Source: Butyrivibrio sp. (lineage in GTDB: Bacteria; Bacillota; Clostridia; Lachnospirales; Lachnospiraceae). From it: a stretch of DNA of 64,000 nucleotides. A program made the position numbers and the translations under genes. Where the stretch lies: positions 51,119 through 115,118 of the forward strand of contig JAFXTN010000003.1 of NCBI GenBank assembly GCA_017535785.1. Direction: 5' to 3'. The notes under the pieces are model-generated. The model was not told the DNA's origin and made no database searches. It was given only the letters and a program-made list of their open reading frames with translations. Shown here piece after piece: positions 1 to 7,606 of this stretch (the first letter of the stretch is position 1; the number at the start of each line of letters is the position of its first letter).

Positions 1-34
1 TGATGAAAAAAGTTGATCCCCGGGGAGGAAGATT

Positions 35-793
35 TTGTTAAAGACTTTTTCCGTAACGGATATTGGAAAAAAGCGAAAACTGAATCAGGACTATGTCTTT
101 TCATCCGATAGTAAGATCGGAAATCTTTCCAACGTGTTTATCGTGGCTGACGGAATGGGAGGCCACAACGCCGGAGACTATGCGTCGAGGTACACCGTAG
201 ACACGATGGTTGAGGAAATCGAAAGGTCTTTTGAAAAGAGTCCTGTCAAGATATTGGAGAAGGCTATCAAGACCGCCAATAAGAAGCTCAGAGAGAAGGC
301 TGCGGAGAATCCCAATCTTTTTGGAATGGGTACGACCGTTGTGGCCTGTACCGTGCTTGGAAGGTATCTTCAGGTCGCCAATGTCGGAGACAGCAGGCTC
401 TATGTCATCAATGATAAAATCACACAGATAACAAGAGATCATTCGCTGGTTGAGGAAATGGTCAGGATGGGCGGAATTGACAGGGAGACCGCAAGGACGC
501 ACCTCGATAAGAACATTATCACCAGAGCGATCGGTGCCACGAATACTGTGGACATCGACTTTTTTACGGTGGAATTAAATCGCGGAGACATTGTACTCAT
601 GTGCTCTGACGGACTTACCAACATGCTTGATGATGAAGAGATACGCATGATCGTGAGCGGTCAGAGAGATATTATAGAAAAAGCCCAGAAGCTGGTTGTT
701 GCAGCAAACAATAACGGCGGCAAAGACAATATAGCCGTTATTTTGATCGAACCGTTTGCTGAAGAACGCGTGCGCGATGGAGGACTTGAATGA
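35..793 (+). CDS. stp: PP2C-type Ser/Thr protein phosphatase (Stp/PrpC)
   Basis: This is a cytoplasmic metal-dependent phosphatase that removes phosphate from targets of the PASTA kinase encoded next. At 252 residues it matches the family length. PP2C motifs are in order: the N-terminal RKLNQD, VADGMGGHNAG near residue 40, GTTVV, VGDSRLY, DHSLVEEMV, and the C-terminal SDGLTNML and GGKDNIAV with the metal-binding aspartates. The start is a TTG preceded by GAGGAAG about three bases upstream; no ATG fits better. The gene overlaps the kinase start by four bases (ATGA), so the pair is translationally coupled. The TGA at bases 1-3 could be the stop of an upstream gene (rlmN is usual here) but this cannot be shown. 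Confidence 0.95.
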   Translation: MLKTFSVTDIGKKRKLNQDYVFSSDSKIGNLSNVFIVADGMGGHNAGDYASRYTVDTMVEEIERSFEKSPVKILEKAIKTANKKLREKAAENPNLFGMGTTVVACTVLGRYLQVANVGDSRLYVINDKITQITRDHSLVEEMVRMGGIDRETARTHLDKNIITRAIGATNTVDIDFFTVELNRGDIVLMCSDGLTNMLDDEEIRMIVSGQRDIIEKAQKLVVAANNNGGKDNIAVILIEPFAEERVRDGGLE

Positions 794-2832
794 TTAAGAT
801 AGGAATGGTGATCGGCGATCGCTATGAGGTGCTTGAGAAGATCGGTACCGGCGGAATGTCCGATGTGTATAAAGCCAAAGATCATAAATTAAATAGACTT
901 GTTGCGGTTAAGGTTCTTAAACAGGAGTTTTCCGAGAACGAGAACTTCGTGTCTAAGTTCAGAGTAGAAGCTCAGTCTACTGCCGGCCTTATGCATCCTA
1001 ATATCGTTAACGTGTACGATGTCGGCGACGAGGATGGCATCAACTATATAGTCATGGAGTTAGTTGATGGTATCACTCTTAAGAAATACATCGAGAAAAA
1101 GGCTCGCCTTTCCGTTAAAGAGGCTGTCAGCATAGCGATCCAGGTTGCTATGGGACTTGAGGCTGCGCACAACAACAATATCATCCACAGAGATATCAAG
1201 CCTCAGAATATCATGATTTCCAAGGACGGTAAGGTCAAGGTCACAGACTTCGGTATTGCAAAGGCTGCGACTAGTAACACCATCACATCCAATGTTATGG
1301 GATCCGTTCACTATACATCACCCGAGCAGGCAAGAGGCGGCTATAGTGACGCCAAGAGTGATATCTATTCACTTGGTATCACACTCTTTGAGATGCTCAC
1401 GGGCAGAGTGCCGTTTAACGGCGATACAACAGTAGCTATTGCTATCAAGCATATCCAGGAGGATCTACCCACTCCTGCGGATTACAACGATGAGATTCCG
1501 ATCAGTGTTGAGAAGATCGTTCTTAAGTGTTGCCAGAAGAGCCCTGACAGAAGATATCAGAGCGCTGCTGAGCTCATAACAGACCTTAAGAGATCACTCA
1601 TCACACCCGACAAAGATTTCGTTACACTTGCAGATCCCGATGAAGAGGGCGCTACAAGAGTAGATAGCGAAGAGCCTGTCGGAGGACATTTAGATACAGG
1701 AAGTATGCGTCTTTCAGAGACTGAGCAGATGAGACTCAGACAGGAAGCATACAAGGATCGTCGCGACGATTACGATGACTATGAGCCCAGAAGAAGGAAA
1801 TCTCAGAGGGAATACGAAGACGACATCGACGATGATTATTATTACGAAAGAGAGAGAGAAAGAAGAAGGAGCAGCTCTTTTGATCCCCAGTCCGGTAAGC
1901 TCGAGAAGATGACTGTCGGAATGGCTATTTTCTCAGCCGTTATCATAGGTCTTATTGTTATCATGATAGTGGCAAAGGGAATGGGATTATTCGGAAGCGA
2001 AGAAGAGGCTTCAGCAACAGCTTCATCCTCAGAACTTTCTTCAAATGAGGAAAAAGAGGATGCAAATGGCGGGATCACGGTTCCCGATGTTGCCGGAAAG
2101 TCTTATGCAGAGGCTAAGCTGATCCTTGTAGATGATAAGCACTTCAAGGTTGAGAAGGCCGCTGATACAGATAATAAAGAACCCAAGGATACGGTTGTAT
2201 CAACAAGCCCCGCAGCCGGCAAAAAGGCAAAAAGCGGCGATACAATTACCGTATATGTAAGTGACGGATCCAATTATCAGGCATCCGCAGATAAAGAAGA
2301 AAAGGAAGATACCGAAGGAAAGGTAGCAGTACCCAATGTCATCGGTATGGATTCCGAAGAAGCTGTTATCACTCTTATAGAAGCAGGACTTGAAGAGGGA
2401 AGGACCACAGACGTCAATAACGATGATCCCAACCTTACAGGCAAGATCTGTGCACAGAGCGTTCCTGTAGGCCAGATGGTTGAAAAGGGCACTAAGATCC
2501 ACTTAGAGCACTCTATCGGACCTGCTAATGTAAAGTACAGCTTTAAGGGCAGCATTGATGCTCCGCCCCCGGGAAAGGGCTACACACCCGGAGTACCTGT
2601 CAGGGTAACACTCGTTGGATCGGACGGACAGTCTTTACTTAATACCGAGACGACGGAATTCCCTATAGCTAATCTTGAGTACAATGATATTACTGCTCCT
2701 ACAGGCAGGATATTATATAAATATACCGTGACAACTCCGGTTTCCACCAACCCTGAAACGGGCGAGCAGACCGGCGGCCAGACCACGGAAGTTGTAGATG
2801 AAAAAGCAGTTACATTTAATCAGAGGAACTGA
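790..2832 (+). CDS. prkC: PASTA-domain Ser/Thr protein kinase (PrkC/StkP)
   Basis: This is a membrane kinase that senses peptidoglycan fragments and phosphorylates cell-wall and translation proteins. The cytoplasmic kinase domain (about 10-270) has the glycine loop GTGGMSDVY (19-27), Lys41, HRDIKPQN with Asp135, DFG (153-155) and the SPEQARG activation-segment end. A charged juxtamembrane linker rich in Asp, Arg and Tyr (about 325-365) leads to one membrane helix (about 374-396). Outside are two PASTA repeats (about 427-492 and 511-578) and a 100-residue C-terminal extension without a recognised domain. Other Firmicutes carry three or more PASTA repeats, so two is on the low side. It overlaps stp and is followed after five bases by rsgA. 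Confidence 0.96.
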   Translation: MIKIGMVIGDRYEVLEKIGTGGMSDVYKAKDHKLNRLVAVKVLKQEFSENENFVSKFRVEAQSTAGLMHPNIVNVYDVGDEDGINYIVMELVDGITLKKYIEKKARLSVKEAVSIAIQVAMGLEAAHNNNIIHRDIKPQNIMISKDGKVKVTDFGIAKAATSNTITSNVMGSVHYTSPEQARGGYSDAKSDIYSLGITLFEMLTGRVPFNGDTTVAIAIKHIQEDLPTPADYNDEIPISVEKIVLKCCQKSPDRRYQSAAELITDLKRSLITPDKDFVTLADPDEEGATRVDSEEPVGGHLDTGSMRLSETEQMRLRQEAYKDRRDDYDDYEPRRRKSQREYEDDIDDDYYYERERERRRSSSFDPQSGKLEKMTVGMAIFSAVIIGLIVIMIVAKGMGLFGSEEEASATASSSELSSNEEKEDANGGITVPDVAGKSYAEAKLILVDDKHFKVEKAADTDNKEPKDTVVSTSPAAGKKAKSGDTITVYVSDGSNYQASADKEEKEDTEGKVAVPNVIGMDSEEAVITLIEAGLEEGRTTDVNNDDPNLTGKICAQSVPVGQMVEKGTKIHLEHSIGPANVKYSFKGSIDAPPPGKGYTPGVPVRVTLVGSDGQSLLNTETTEFPIANLEYNDITAPTGRILYKYTVTTPVSTNPETGEQTGGQTTEVVDEKAVTFNQRN

Positions 2833-2837
2833 TACAT

Positions 2838-3755
2838 TTGAACAAAGGAAGAATTGTTAAAGGGATAGCCGGCTTTTACTACATAGAAACGGAAGACACC
2901 AAAATCTATGAATGTAAGGCAAAGGGCATCTTCAGAAAAGACAATATCAAACCGCTTGTCGGTGACGAGGTTGGCATCGACATCATTGATGAAGAGAATA
3001 AGCTGGGTAATATTATCGAGATATTACCCAGAAAAAATCAGCTTATAAGACCGCCTGTTGCCAACGTTGACCAGGCGGTTATTTTGTTTGCGATCGTTAA
3101 GCCGAACCCGAACTATAACCTCTTGGACAGGTTCCTTATCATGATGCGGCAGCAGAATCTCCCCGTTATCATCTGCTTTAATAAGCAGGACATCGCGTCC
3201 GAGGAAGAGCAGAAAGAGCTCTATGACGCGTACGAGAAATGCGGCTACAAGGTTCTTTTTATAAGCGTCAAAGAGGAAAAAGGCCTTGATGAGTTAAAAG
3301 AGCTTTTGAAGGGCAAGACGACCACGCTAGCAGGCCCAAGCGGCGTCGGAAAGTCTTCTCTTTTGAACAAGCTGGTTCCCGATGCGCAGATGCAGATAGG
3401 AGAGCTCAGTAGGAAGATCGAGCGAGGCAAGAACACCACAAGGCATTCGGAGCTCTTTTACGTAAAAGAGCTTTCTAAGGGCGGCGAGCACACCTTCGTA
3501 ATAGACACACCGGGCTTTACTTCGCTTGGCATGTTTGATCTTACGACGGACAATCTCATGAATTATTATCCCGAGTTCGAAGCCTTTGAACCTGAGTGCC
3601 GATTCGGGGGCTGTTCTCACATCGCAGAGCCTGATTGCGGGGTCAAAAGAGCTGTCGAAGAGGGCAAGATCGCCAAGGTGCGATACGACAACTACAAGAT
3701 CCTCTACGAAGAACTTAAAAATTTAAAGCCCGACTACGGGAAGAAGACTAGGTAA
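2838..3755 (+). CDS. rsgA: Ribosome small-subunit GTPase A
   Basis: This is a circularly permuted GTPase that checks late 30S subunit maturation. An N-terminal OB fold (about 1-65) is followed by the G4 motif NKQD (about 115-118), then G1 GPSGVGKSS (about 166-174), the switch region with TTRHSELF, and G3 DTPGF (about 223-227), which is the G4-G5-G1-G3 order typical of the family. The C-terminal zinc site is C-x4-C-x-H-x5-C in CRFGGCSHIAEPDC. The start is a TTG with GAGGAAC upstream. In many Firmicutes rpe (ribulose-phosphate epimerase) and a thiamine pyrophosphokinase gene follow; here a histidine phosphatase follows instead. Confidence 0.97.
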   Translation: MNKGRIVKGIAGFYYIETEDTKIYECKAKGIFRKDNIKPLVGDEVGIDIIDEENKLGNIIEILPRKNQLIRPPVANVDQAVILFAIVKPNPNYNLLDRFLIMMRQQNLPVIICFNKQDIASEEEQKELYDAYEKCGYKVLFISVKEEKGLDELKELLKGKTTTLAGPSGVGKSSLLNKLVPDAQMQIGELSRKIERGKNTTRHSELFYVKELSKGGEHTFVIDTPGFTSLGMFDLTTDNLMNYYPEFEAFEPECRFGGCSHIAEPDCGVKRAVEEGKIAKVRYDNYKILYEELKNLKPDYGKKTR

Positions 3756-3759
3756 AAAC

Positions 3760-4335
3760 ATGAAGATATACATTACAAGACACGGACAGACAGATTACAA
3801 TAAGCAGGATCTCATGCAGGGAAGGAGCGACATCCCCCTTAATGAGATTGGAATAGCTCAGGCCGGAGCAACCAAAGAAAAGATCGGTGACATTAAATTC
3901 GATGCCGTTTATTCAAGCCCCCTTATCAGGGCAGTGCAGACAGCTTCCGTTATAAGCGGACTTCCGCAGGAAGAGATCATAAAGGATGAGCGTATCATTG
4001 AGGCGGATTTTGGAAAGTACGAAGCCCGCAGCTACTTTAAAGTCGGACTTCCAATGACACTTTTCTGGACACATCCCGAGATATTCCCCGCTCCCAAAGG
4101 AGTAGAGAATATAGAGAGCATGATCACAAGAACTTCCGAGTTCCTAAAAGAACTTGAGCAGAAGGACTACGAAAACGTCCTTGTAGTCTGCCACGGCGGT
4201 ATCATCCGTCCTATAAGAGGCTACCTTGAAGACGCCAAGCGCGGCTTCATCTGGCGCCCCAGACCACTCAACTGCGAAGTATTCGTCTATGAATCAATAG
4301 ATGGAAAGCATAGACTTGTTGAGGATATAAAATAA
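3760..4335 (+). CDS. Histidine phosphatase (phosphoglycerate-mutase-like)
   Basis: This is a member of the branch-1 histidine phosphatase superfamily, 191 residues. The catalytic RHGQTDYN is at 7-14, GRSDIPLNEIG follows, and the second histidine lies in VVCHGGIIRP (about 144-153). The substrate is not predictable; alpha-ribazole phosphatase (CobC) of the B12 pathway is in this family, but the B12 genes lie 14 kb away. It begins four bases after rsgA, so it is probably the last gene of the stp operon, ahead of a strong terminator. Confidence 0.85.
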   Translation: MKIYITRHGQTDYNKQDLMQGRSDIPLNEIGIAQAGATKEKIGDIKFDAVYSSPLIRAVQTASVISGLPQEEIIKDERIIEADFGKYEARSYFKVGLPMTLFWTHPEIFPAPKGVENIESMITRTSEFLKELEQKDYENVLVVCHGGIIRPIRGYLEDAKRGFIWRPRPLNCEVFVYESIDGKHRLVEDIK

Positions 4336-4344
4336 AAGCAAACA

Positions 4345-4390
4345 AAGAACTCCACCTCAGAGATGATGAAGCAGGGTGGAGTTCTTTTTA
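4345..4390 (+). terminator. Rho-independent terminator of the stp-prkC-rsgA operon
   Basis: A perfect 12-bp stem is formed by AAGAACTCCACC (4345-4356) and GGTGGAGTTCTT (4375-4386), followed by T residues. Confidence 0.92.
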
Positions 4391-4436
4391 TGAAAAAATA
4401 TTTAGAATAGTGGGGGCAAATGTTGTTTATGCTTTA

Positions 4437-5906
4437 TTATTGCAAAACTGCTACAGTTTCTTCGTCCTCAATGATATTGGTGGCAAATCCCAAAGGCTTG
4501 AATAACTGTTCAATTCTTAGGAAACCGGCTGTCTTTGCAGGCTCTTTATCAAGCATATCCAGACCGTCTTGGTATGCAGGAGCAGAGATATCAAAGGCGG
4601 GGATGAAAAGCACGTAGTGCTGATCATTGTAATTAAAGTGGCATCTCTTGGGAAGAGAGACCTGTTCGCAGAGATATCTTATAAGCATAGGGTTCAGATC
4701 TATCTTTTTATCAAAATAAATATCAAGGATCTGCAGTGGAGTACCGGTTTGCTCTGCAAGAGAAGCTTGAGTCTGTGCCTGAGCCTGAATGCTGTTGATT
4801 GCATCCTGTGTAAAGTTTGGCGTAGCTATTCCCTGATCACTGTTTGATGAAGCAGAAGCGTTATTTGACGAACTATTATTAGCGGGAGCTTCTGCAATAT
4901 TTGCTTTTGTGATCGTTATAGGTGTTGTACTGCCACCGGTTATTCCCGGAGTATTATTCTGATTTTCAATGGCAGAAATAATAAGATGAAGATTTGCAGG
5001 AGTAACTGTCACGTTTCCGTTGAGATTCATAAGAGTTACAGTATAAGAACCGTCGGTATTTCTGGTCAGATTATATGCCAGCTGTCCAACTTCATTCATT
5101 CTTACGCCGTCATCTGTAATCTTGTAGCCGTCTTTTGCTGATATAGTAATTGTACCGCTTATAGGCTTAGCTTCTCCGTTCTTCTTAACCTGAACATATT
5201 CCTTATCATCGTGATCATTGTGGATGAATTCAGGTCTGCTGTATGTGATGTTTGCGTTATTCGCATCATTTATTGTTAAAGAGTGAAATTTGTTTGTATC
5301 TTTGATCTTACTCGGATCAAATTCGTTGTCAGAGTAGTTGTTTATAATTCTAATATAGGAGTCAGAATTGGTAGTTATAGTTCCGGAATAAAAATTGTTT
5401 ATTATGATATCGCTTGAATTAGATGCGAAGGATGATGCATCCAAAACTTCTCCACCGTCGTTATTTATTATGGTTCCTGATCCGGAACTTGTAAATTTAA
5501 CAATTCCACCTTGGTTATTGTTTTCAACAACATTGTAATTATCGTTGATCAGTCCGGAATTATTTCTTACAGTTCCGCGGTTGTTTTCTATTGTGGAATT
5601 TTCATTATTATTTTCTACATGATCATTATTTGTTAGGATATAGCCATTGTTTTCTTCGACGGTGCCGTTGTTTGTATTGATACTTCCATCATTATTACCG
5701 ACTGTACCGGCGTTTGTATCTAAGGATTGACCTTCTTCGACGTTGCCTCTTTCCCCGTCAGTTATATCCGGTATTGGTGTTGGAATTGTAACACCGTTTG
5801 CATGAGCTTCCGCCGGAGTGGTCATTGCTACTGTAATCGGAGCAATGAACAGCAGTGCACCGAGCGCTATTACAACCGACTTATTAGTTTTTTTTTCCCT
5901 TTTCAT
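4437..5906 (-). CDS. Secreted Asn-rich heptad-repeat surface protein
   Basis: This is a 489-residue protein of unknown function. It has a Sec signal peptide (about 1-34, ending TPAEA). From about residue 62 to 133 it carries a ladder of roughly seven-residue units of the form N-N-x-G-x-V/I-x (for example NNGTVEE, NNGYILT, NRGTVRN, NSGLIND), with looser Asn-rich copies to about 192. The periodic Asn and hydrophobic positions suggest a solenoid stacked on Asn ladders, which is inference. A beta-sandwich-like middle, a Ser/Asn linker (about 340-370) and a C-terminal globular part of about 100 residues follow. There is no LPxTG signal or C-terminal membrane helix. The start has AAGGAGAA upstream on the minus strand. 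It is flanked by terminators and appears monocistronic. Confidence 0.8.
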   Translation of the reverse strand: MKREKKTNKSVVIALGALLFIAPITVAMTTPAEAHANGVTIPTPIPDITDGERGNVEEGQSLDTNAGTVGNNDGSINTNNGTVEENNGYILTNNDHVENNNENSTIENNRGTVRNNSGLINDNYNVVENNNQGGIVKFTSSGSGTIINNDGGEVLDASSFASNSSDIIINNFYSGTITTNSDSYIRIINNYSDNEFDPSKIKDTNKFHSLTINDANNANITYSRPEFIHNDHDDKEYVQVKKNGEAKPISGTITISAKDGYKITDDGVRMNEVGQLAYNLTRNTDGSYTVTLMNLNGNVTVTPANLHLIISAIENQNNTPGITGGSTTPITITKANIAEAPANNSSSNNASASSNSDQGIATPNFTQDAINSIQAQAQTQASLAEQTGTPLQILDIYFDKKIDLNPMLIRYLCEQVSLPKRCHFNYNDQHYVLFIPAFDISAPAYQDGLDMLDKEPAKTAGFLRIEQLFKPLGFATNIIEDEETVAVLQ

Positions 5907-6011
5907 ACATTTTCTCCTTGAAATTATGATTAGCTGATTTCATATATATAGACACCGATAATCTCAAAATTCCTAAGTGACATTTCAAATTTTTTGGATT
6001 TTTCATGGCAG

Positions 6012-6046
6012 AAAAAAACCTCCTTACCGGTTGTCCGGTAAAGAGG
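6012..6046 (-). terminator. Rho-independent terminator of mgsA
   Basis: Read on the minus strand, CCTCTTTACCGG pairs with CCGGTAAGGAGG around an ACAA loop (arms 6035-6046 and 6019-6030, one A-C mismatch), followed by seven T residues. Confidence 0.88.
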
Positions 6047-6072
6047 GCACATATCATAGCAGAGCGCTTATC

Positions 6073-6549
6073 TTATTCTGTCGGAAGAGTCTCGGCTCTT
6101 TCTGCGATGTTCTGTTTGAAGTTTATGACATCGTGATCGTACTCTTCATCCATAAGTGTTGAGTTGATGAGGAAGTCCGCTGTCGCTTTGTTGTTTGCAA
6201 AAGGAATATCGTAAACCTGTGCGATCCTCATAAGAGCCTTTACGTCGGGATCGTGAGGAGCCGCTGTTAAAGGATCTGAGAAGAATACAACGAAGTCGAT
6301 CTTTCCTTCCACTATCTTAGCACCGATCTGCTGATCGCCACCGAGAGGGCCTGAATTGTAGCCTCTTACCGGAAGGTCGGTTGCGTCTGTTATCATGCGG
6401 GCTGTAGTTCCCGTTCCGCACAGAAAATGCTTTTTAAGTGTATGAGCATTGGCTTTGCACCACTGAATGAGCTCTCCCTTTTTGCCGTCATGGGCGATGA
6501 GAGCGATAGTCTTTTGTCTTGGTATTGTAAGTGTTATAGTCTCTGACAT
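6073..6549 (-). CDS. mgsA: Methylglyoxal synthase
   Basis: This enzyme converts dihydroxyacetone phosphate to methylglyoxal and phosphate, a bypass that relieves sugar-phosphate stress. The ATG at 6549 gives a 158-residue protein beginning MSETITLTIP and is preceded by AGGAGGAATT; an in-frame extension to 6591 lacks a ribosome site. Family motifs are IALIAHDGKK, the phosphate-binding GTGTTARMI, SGPLGGDQQIGA, and FFSDPLTAAPHDPD with the catalytic Asp. The C-terminus is slightly longer than in E. coli. It is a single-gene unit with its own promoter and terminator, divergent from the lipoprotein gene at 6667. Confidence 0.96.
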   Translation of the reverse strand: MSETITLTIPRQKTIALIAHDGKKGELIQWCKANAHTLKKHFLCGTGTTARMITDATDLPVRGYNSGPLGGDQQIGAKIVEGKIDFVVFFSDPLTAAPHDPDVKALMRIAQVYDIPFANNKATADFLINSTLMDEEYDHDVINFKQNIAERAETLPTE

Positions 6550-6570
6550 ATTAATTCCTCCTACTTGTCC

Positions 6571-6599
6571 AAAATACAACAATATGGCCACTGTGTCAA
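6571..6599 (-). promoter_or_regulatory. Promoter of mgsA
   Basis: On the minus strand, TTGACA (6599-6594), a 17-base spacer and TATTTT (6576-6571) lie upstream of the mgsA ribosome site. Confidence 0.7.
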
Positions 6600-6628
6600 A
6601 GCATTTATGAGCGTAAATGCGCCAAATT

Positions 6629-6657
6629 TTGACCTTTTTTGATTCAAAGCATATAAT
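6629..6657 (+). promoter_or_regulatory. Sigma-A promoter abutting a start codon
   Basis: TTGACC (6629-6634), a 17-base spacer and a perfect TATAAT (6652-6657) end only nine bases before the ATG at 6667. Transcription would start at about 6664, giving a leader of about three bases and so a leaderless mRNA. Confidence 0.75.
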
Positions 6658-6666
6658 ATTAGAACT

Positions 6667-7455
6667 ATGAAGAAATTATCAAACAAGAGAAAAAAGAACT
6701 TAATAAAGATATACTTTACTACGCTTGCGATATTTATGGCCTGTGCCATTGGTCTTATAGGCTGCGGAATGTTGTTTACCGAAGCAATGGATGAAGATGA
6801 TAAGGAAAAAGCATCAGAGTTTGTTTCTGATCTTTCCTCTGAGCTTAAGAGCTTTTTTGAGTATGAACCGGAAAAAGAACTTTCGCAGGAAGCAGACGCT
6901 GACGAAGATGACAGCACTGAGGGCTCCGATACTGCAAAGGCCAATGATCCGGCTGAAGCTCAGAAGGCTACTGATGCAGATAATTCCGCCAAGGAGAGCG
7001 GAACCACCGGTTCCTCATCGCCATTTGGTGGCGGCATCTTAAAGAGCACCGCTGACATCAATCTTCACAGCGCCGACGGCGGTAAGAAGAATTATGTTTT
7101 CACTTACAACGGAACGGACTTTTCTGCGATCTACACTGCGGATAACTGGAAGGTAATAGATTCCTATCTGATCGATAACACCGAGGATATCACCATTATC
7201 TGTGAGGCACTTATCGCAGAGCATCCTATTCACGGAAGCGATATGCAGTCCTACAGAACAGCGGAAGATATGGCCTATGAGTGGGATCAGCATAACATTG
7301 CATACACCTTCCTTCCCGAAGGAAACAGGTGGAAAGAAAAGACCAAAGACGTTGATCTAAATCCTGCCGACCAGGGACTTTCATTTGATGAGATCTACGA
7401 GAGACAGACAGGTAAGAAGATCACTATTGAAGAGATACTTAAGCATATAGGATAA
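6667..7455 (+). CDS. Putative lipoprotein or membrane-anchored protein, unknown function
   Basis: This 262-residue protein was not recognised. Lys-rich residues 1-14 precede a hydrophobic segment (about 15-35) that ends LIGC, a plausible lipobox with Cys33. An acidic Ser/Asp/Glu/Ala linker (about 40-118) separates it from a C-terminal domain (about 125-262) with several Trp and Tyr residues and a conserved-looking YEWDQHNIAYTFLPEG stretch. No ribosome site precedes the ATG, and the -10 box is nine bases upstream, so translation is probably leaderless. The start is supported by the signal sequence beginning there. A hairpin terminator follows. Confidence 0.7.
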   Translation: MKKLSNKRKKNLIKIYFTTLAIFMACAIGLIGCGMLFTEAMDEDDKEKASEFVSDLSSELKSFFEYEPEKELSQEADADEDDSTEGSDTAKANDPAEAQKATDADNSAKESGTTGSSSPFGGGILKSTADINLHSADGGKKNYVFTYNGTDFSAIYTADNWKVIDSYLIDNTEDITIICEALIAEHPIHGSDMQSYRTAEDMAYEWDQHNIAYTFLPEGNRWKEKTKDVDLNPADQGLSFDEIYERQTGKKITIEEILKHIG

Positions 7456-7458
7456 ATG

Positions 7459-7491
7459 TGGCAGGGTTAACCCCCTGCCATTCTTATTTTT
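7459..7491 (+). terminator. Rho-independent terminator
   Basis: TGGCAGGG (7459-7466) pairs with CCCTGCCA (7473-7480) around a short loop, followed by a T-rich tract. Confidence 0.8.
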
Positions 7492-7606
7492 CCAAAACCG
7501 CAAGATAGGAGCGGGGCTTTCGCAAACCTCACTATGTATCCCGCATGGTGCCTACAATACAATGTATTCATACAAAACAACATGTTTCAATTAAAGGAGG
7601 AACAGT

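Noticed and set aside
5333-5723. Repetitive DNA that could look like a small repeat array
   Set aside because: The period is near 21 bases and fits in-frame heptad codons; there are no unique spacers, so it is not a CRISPR array.
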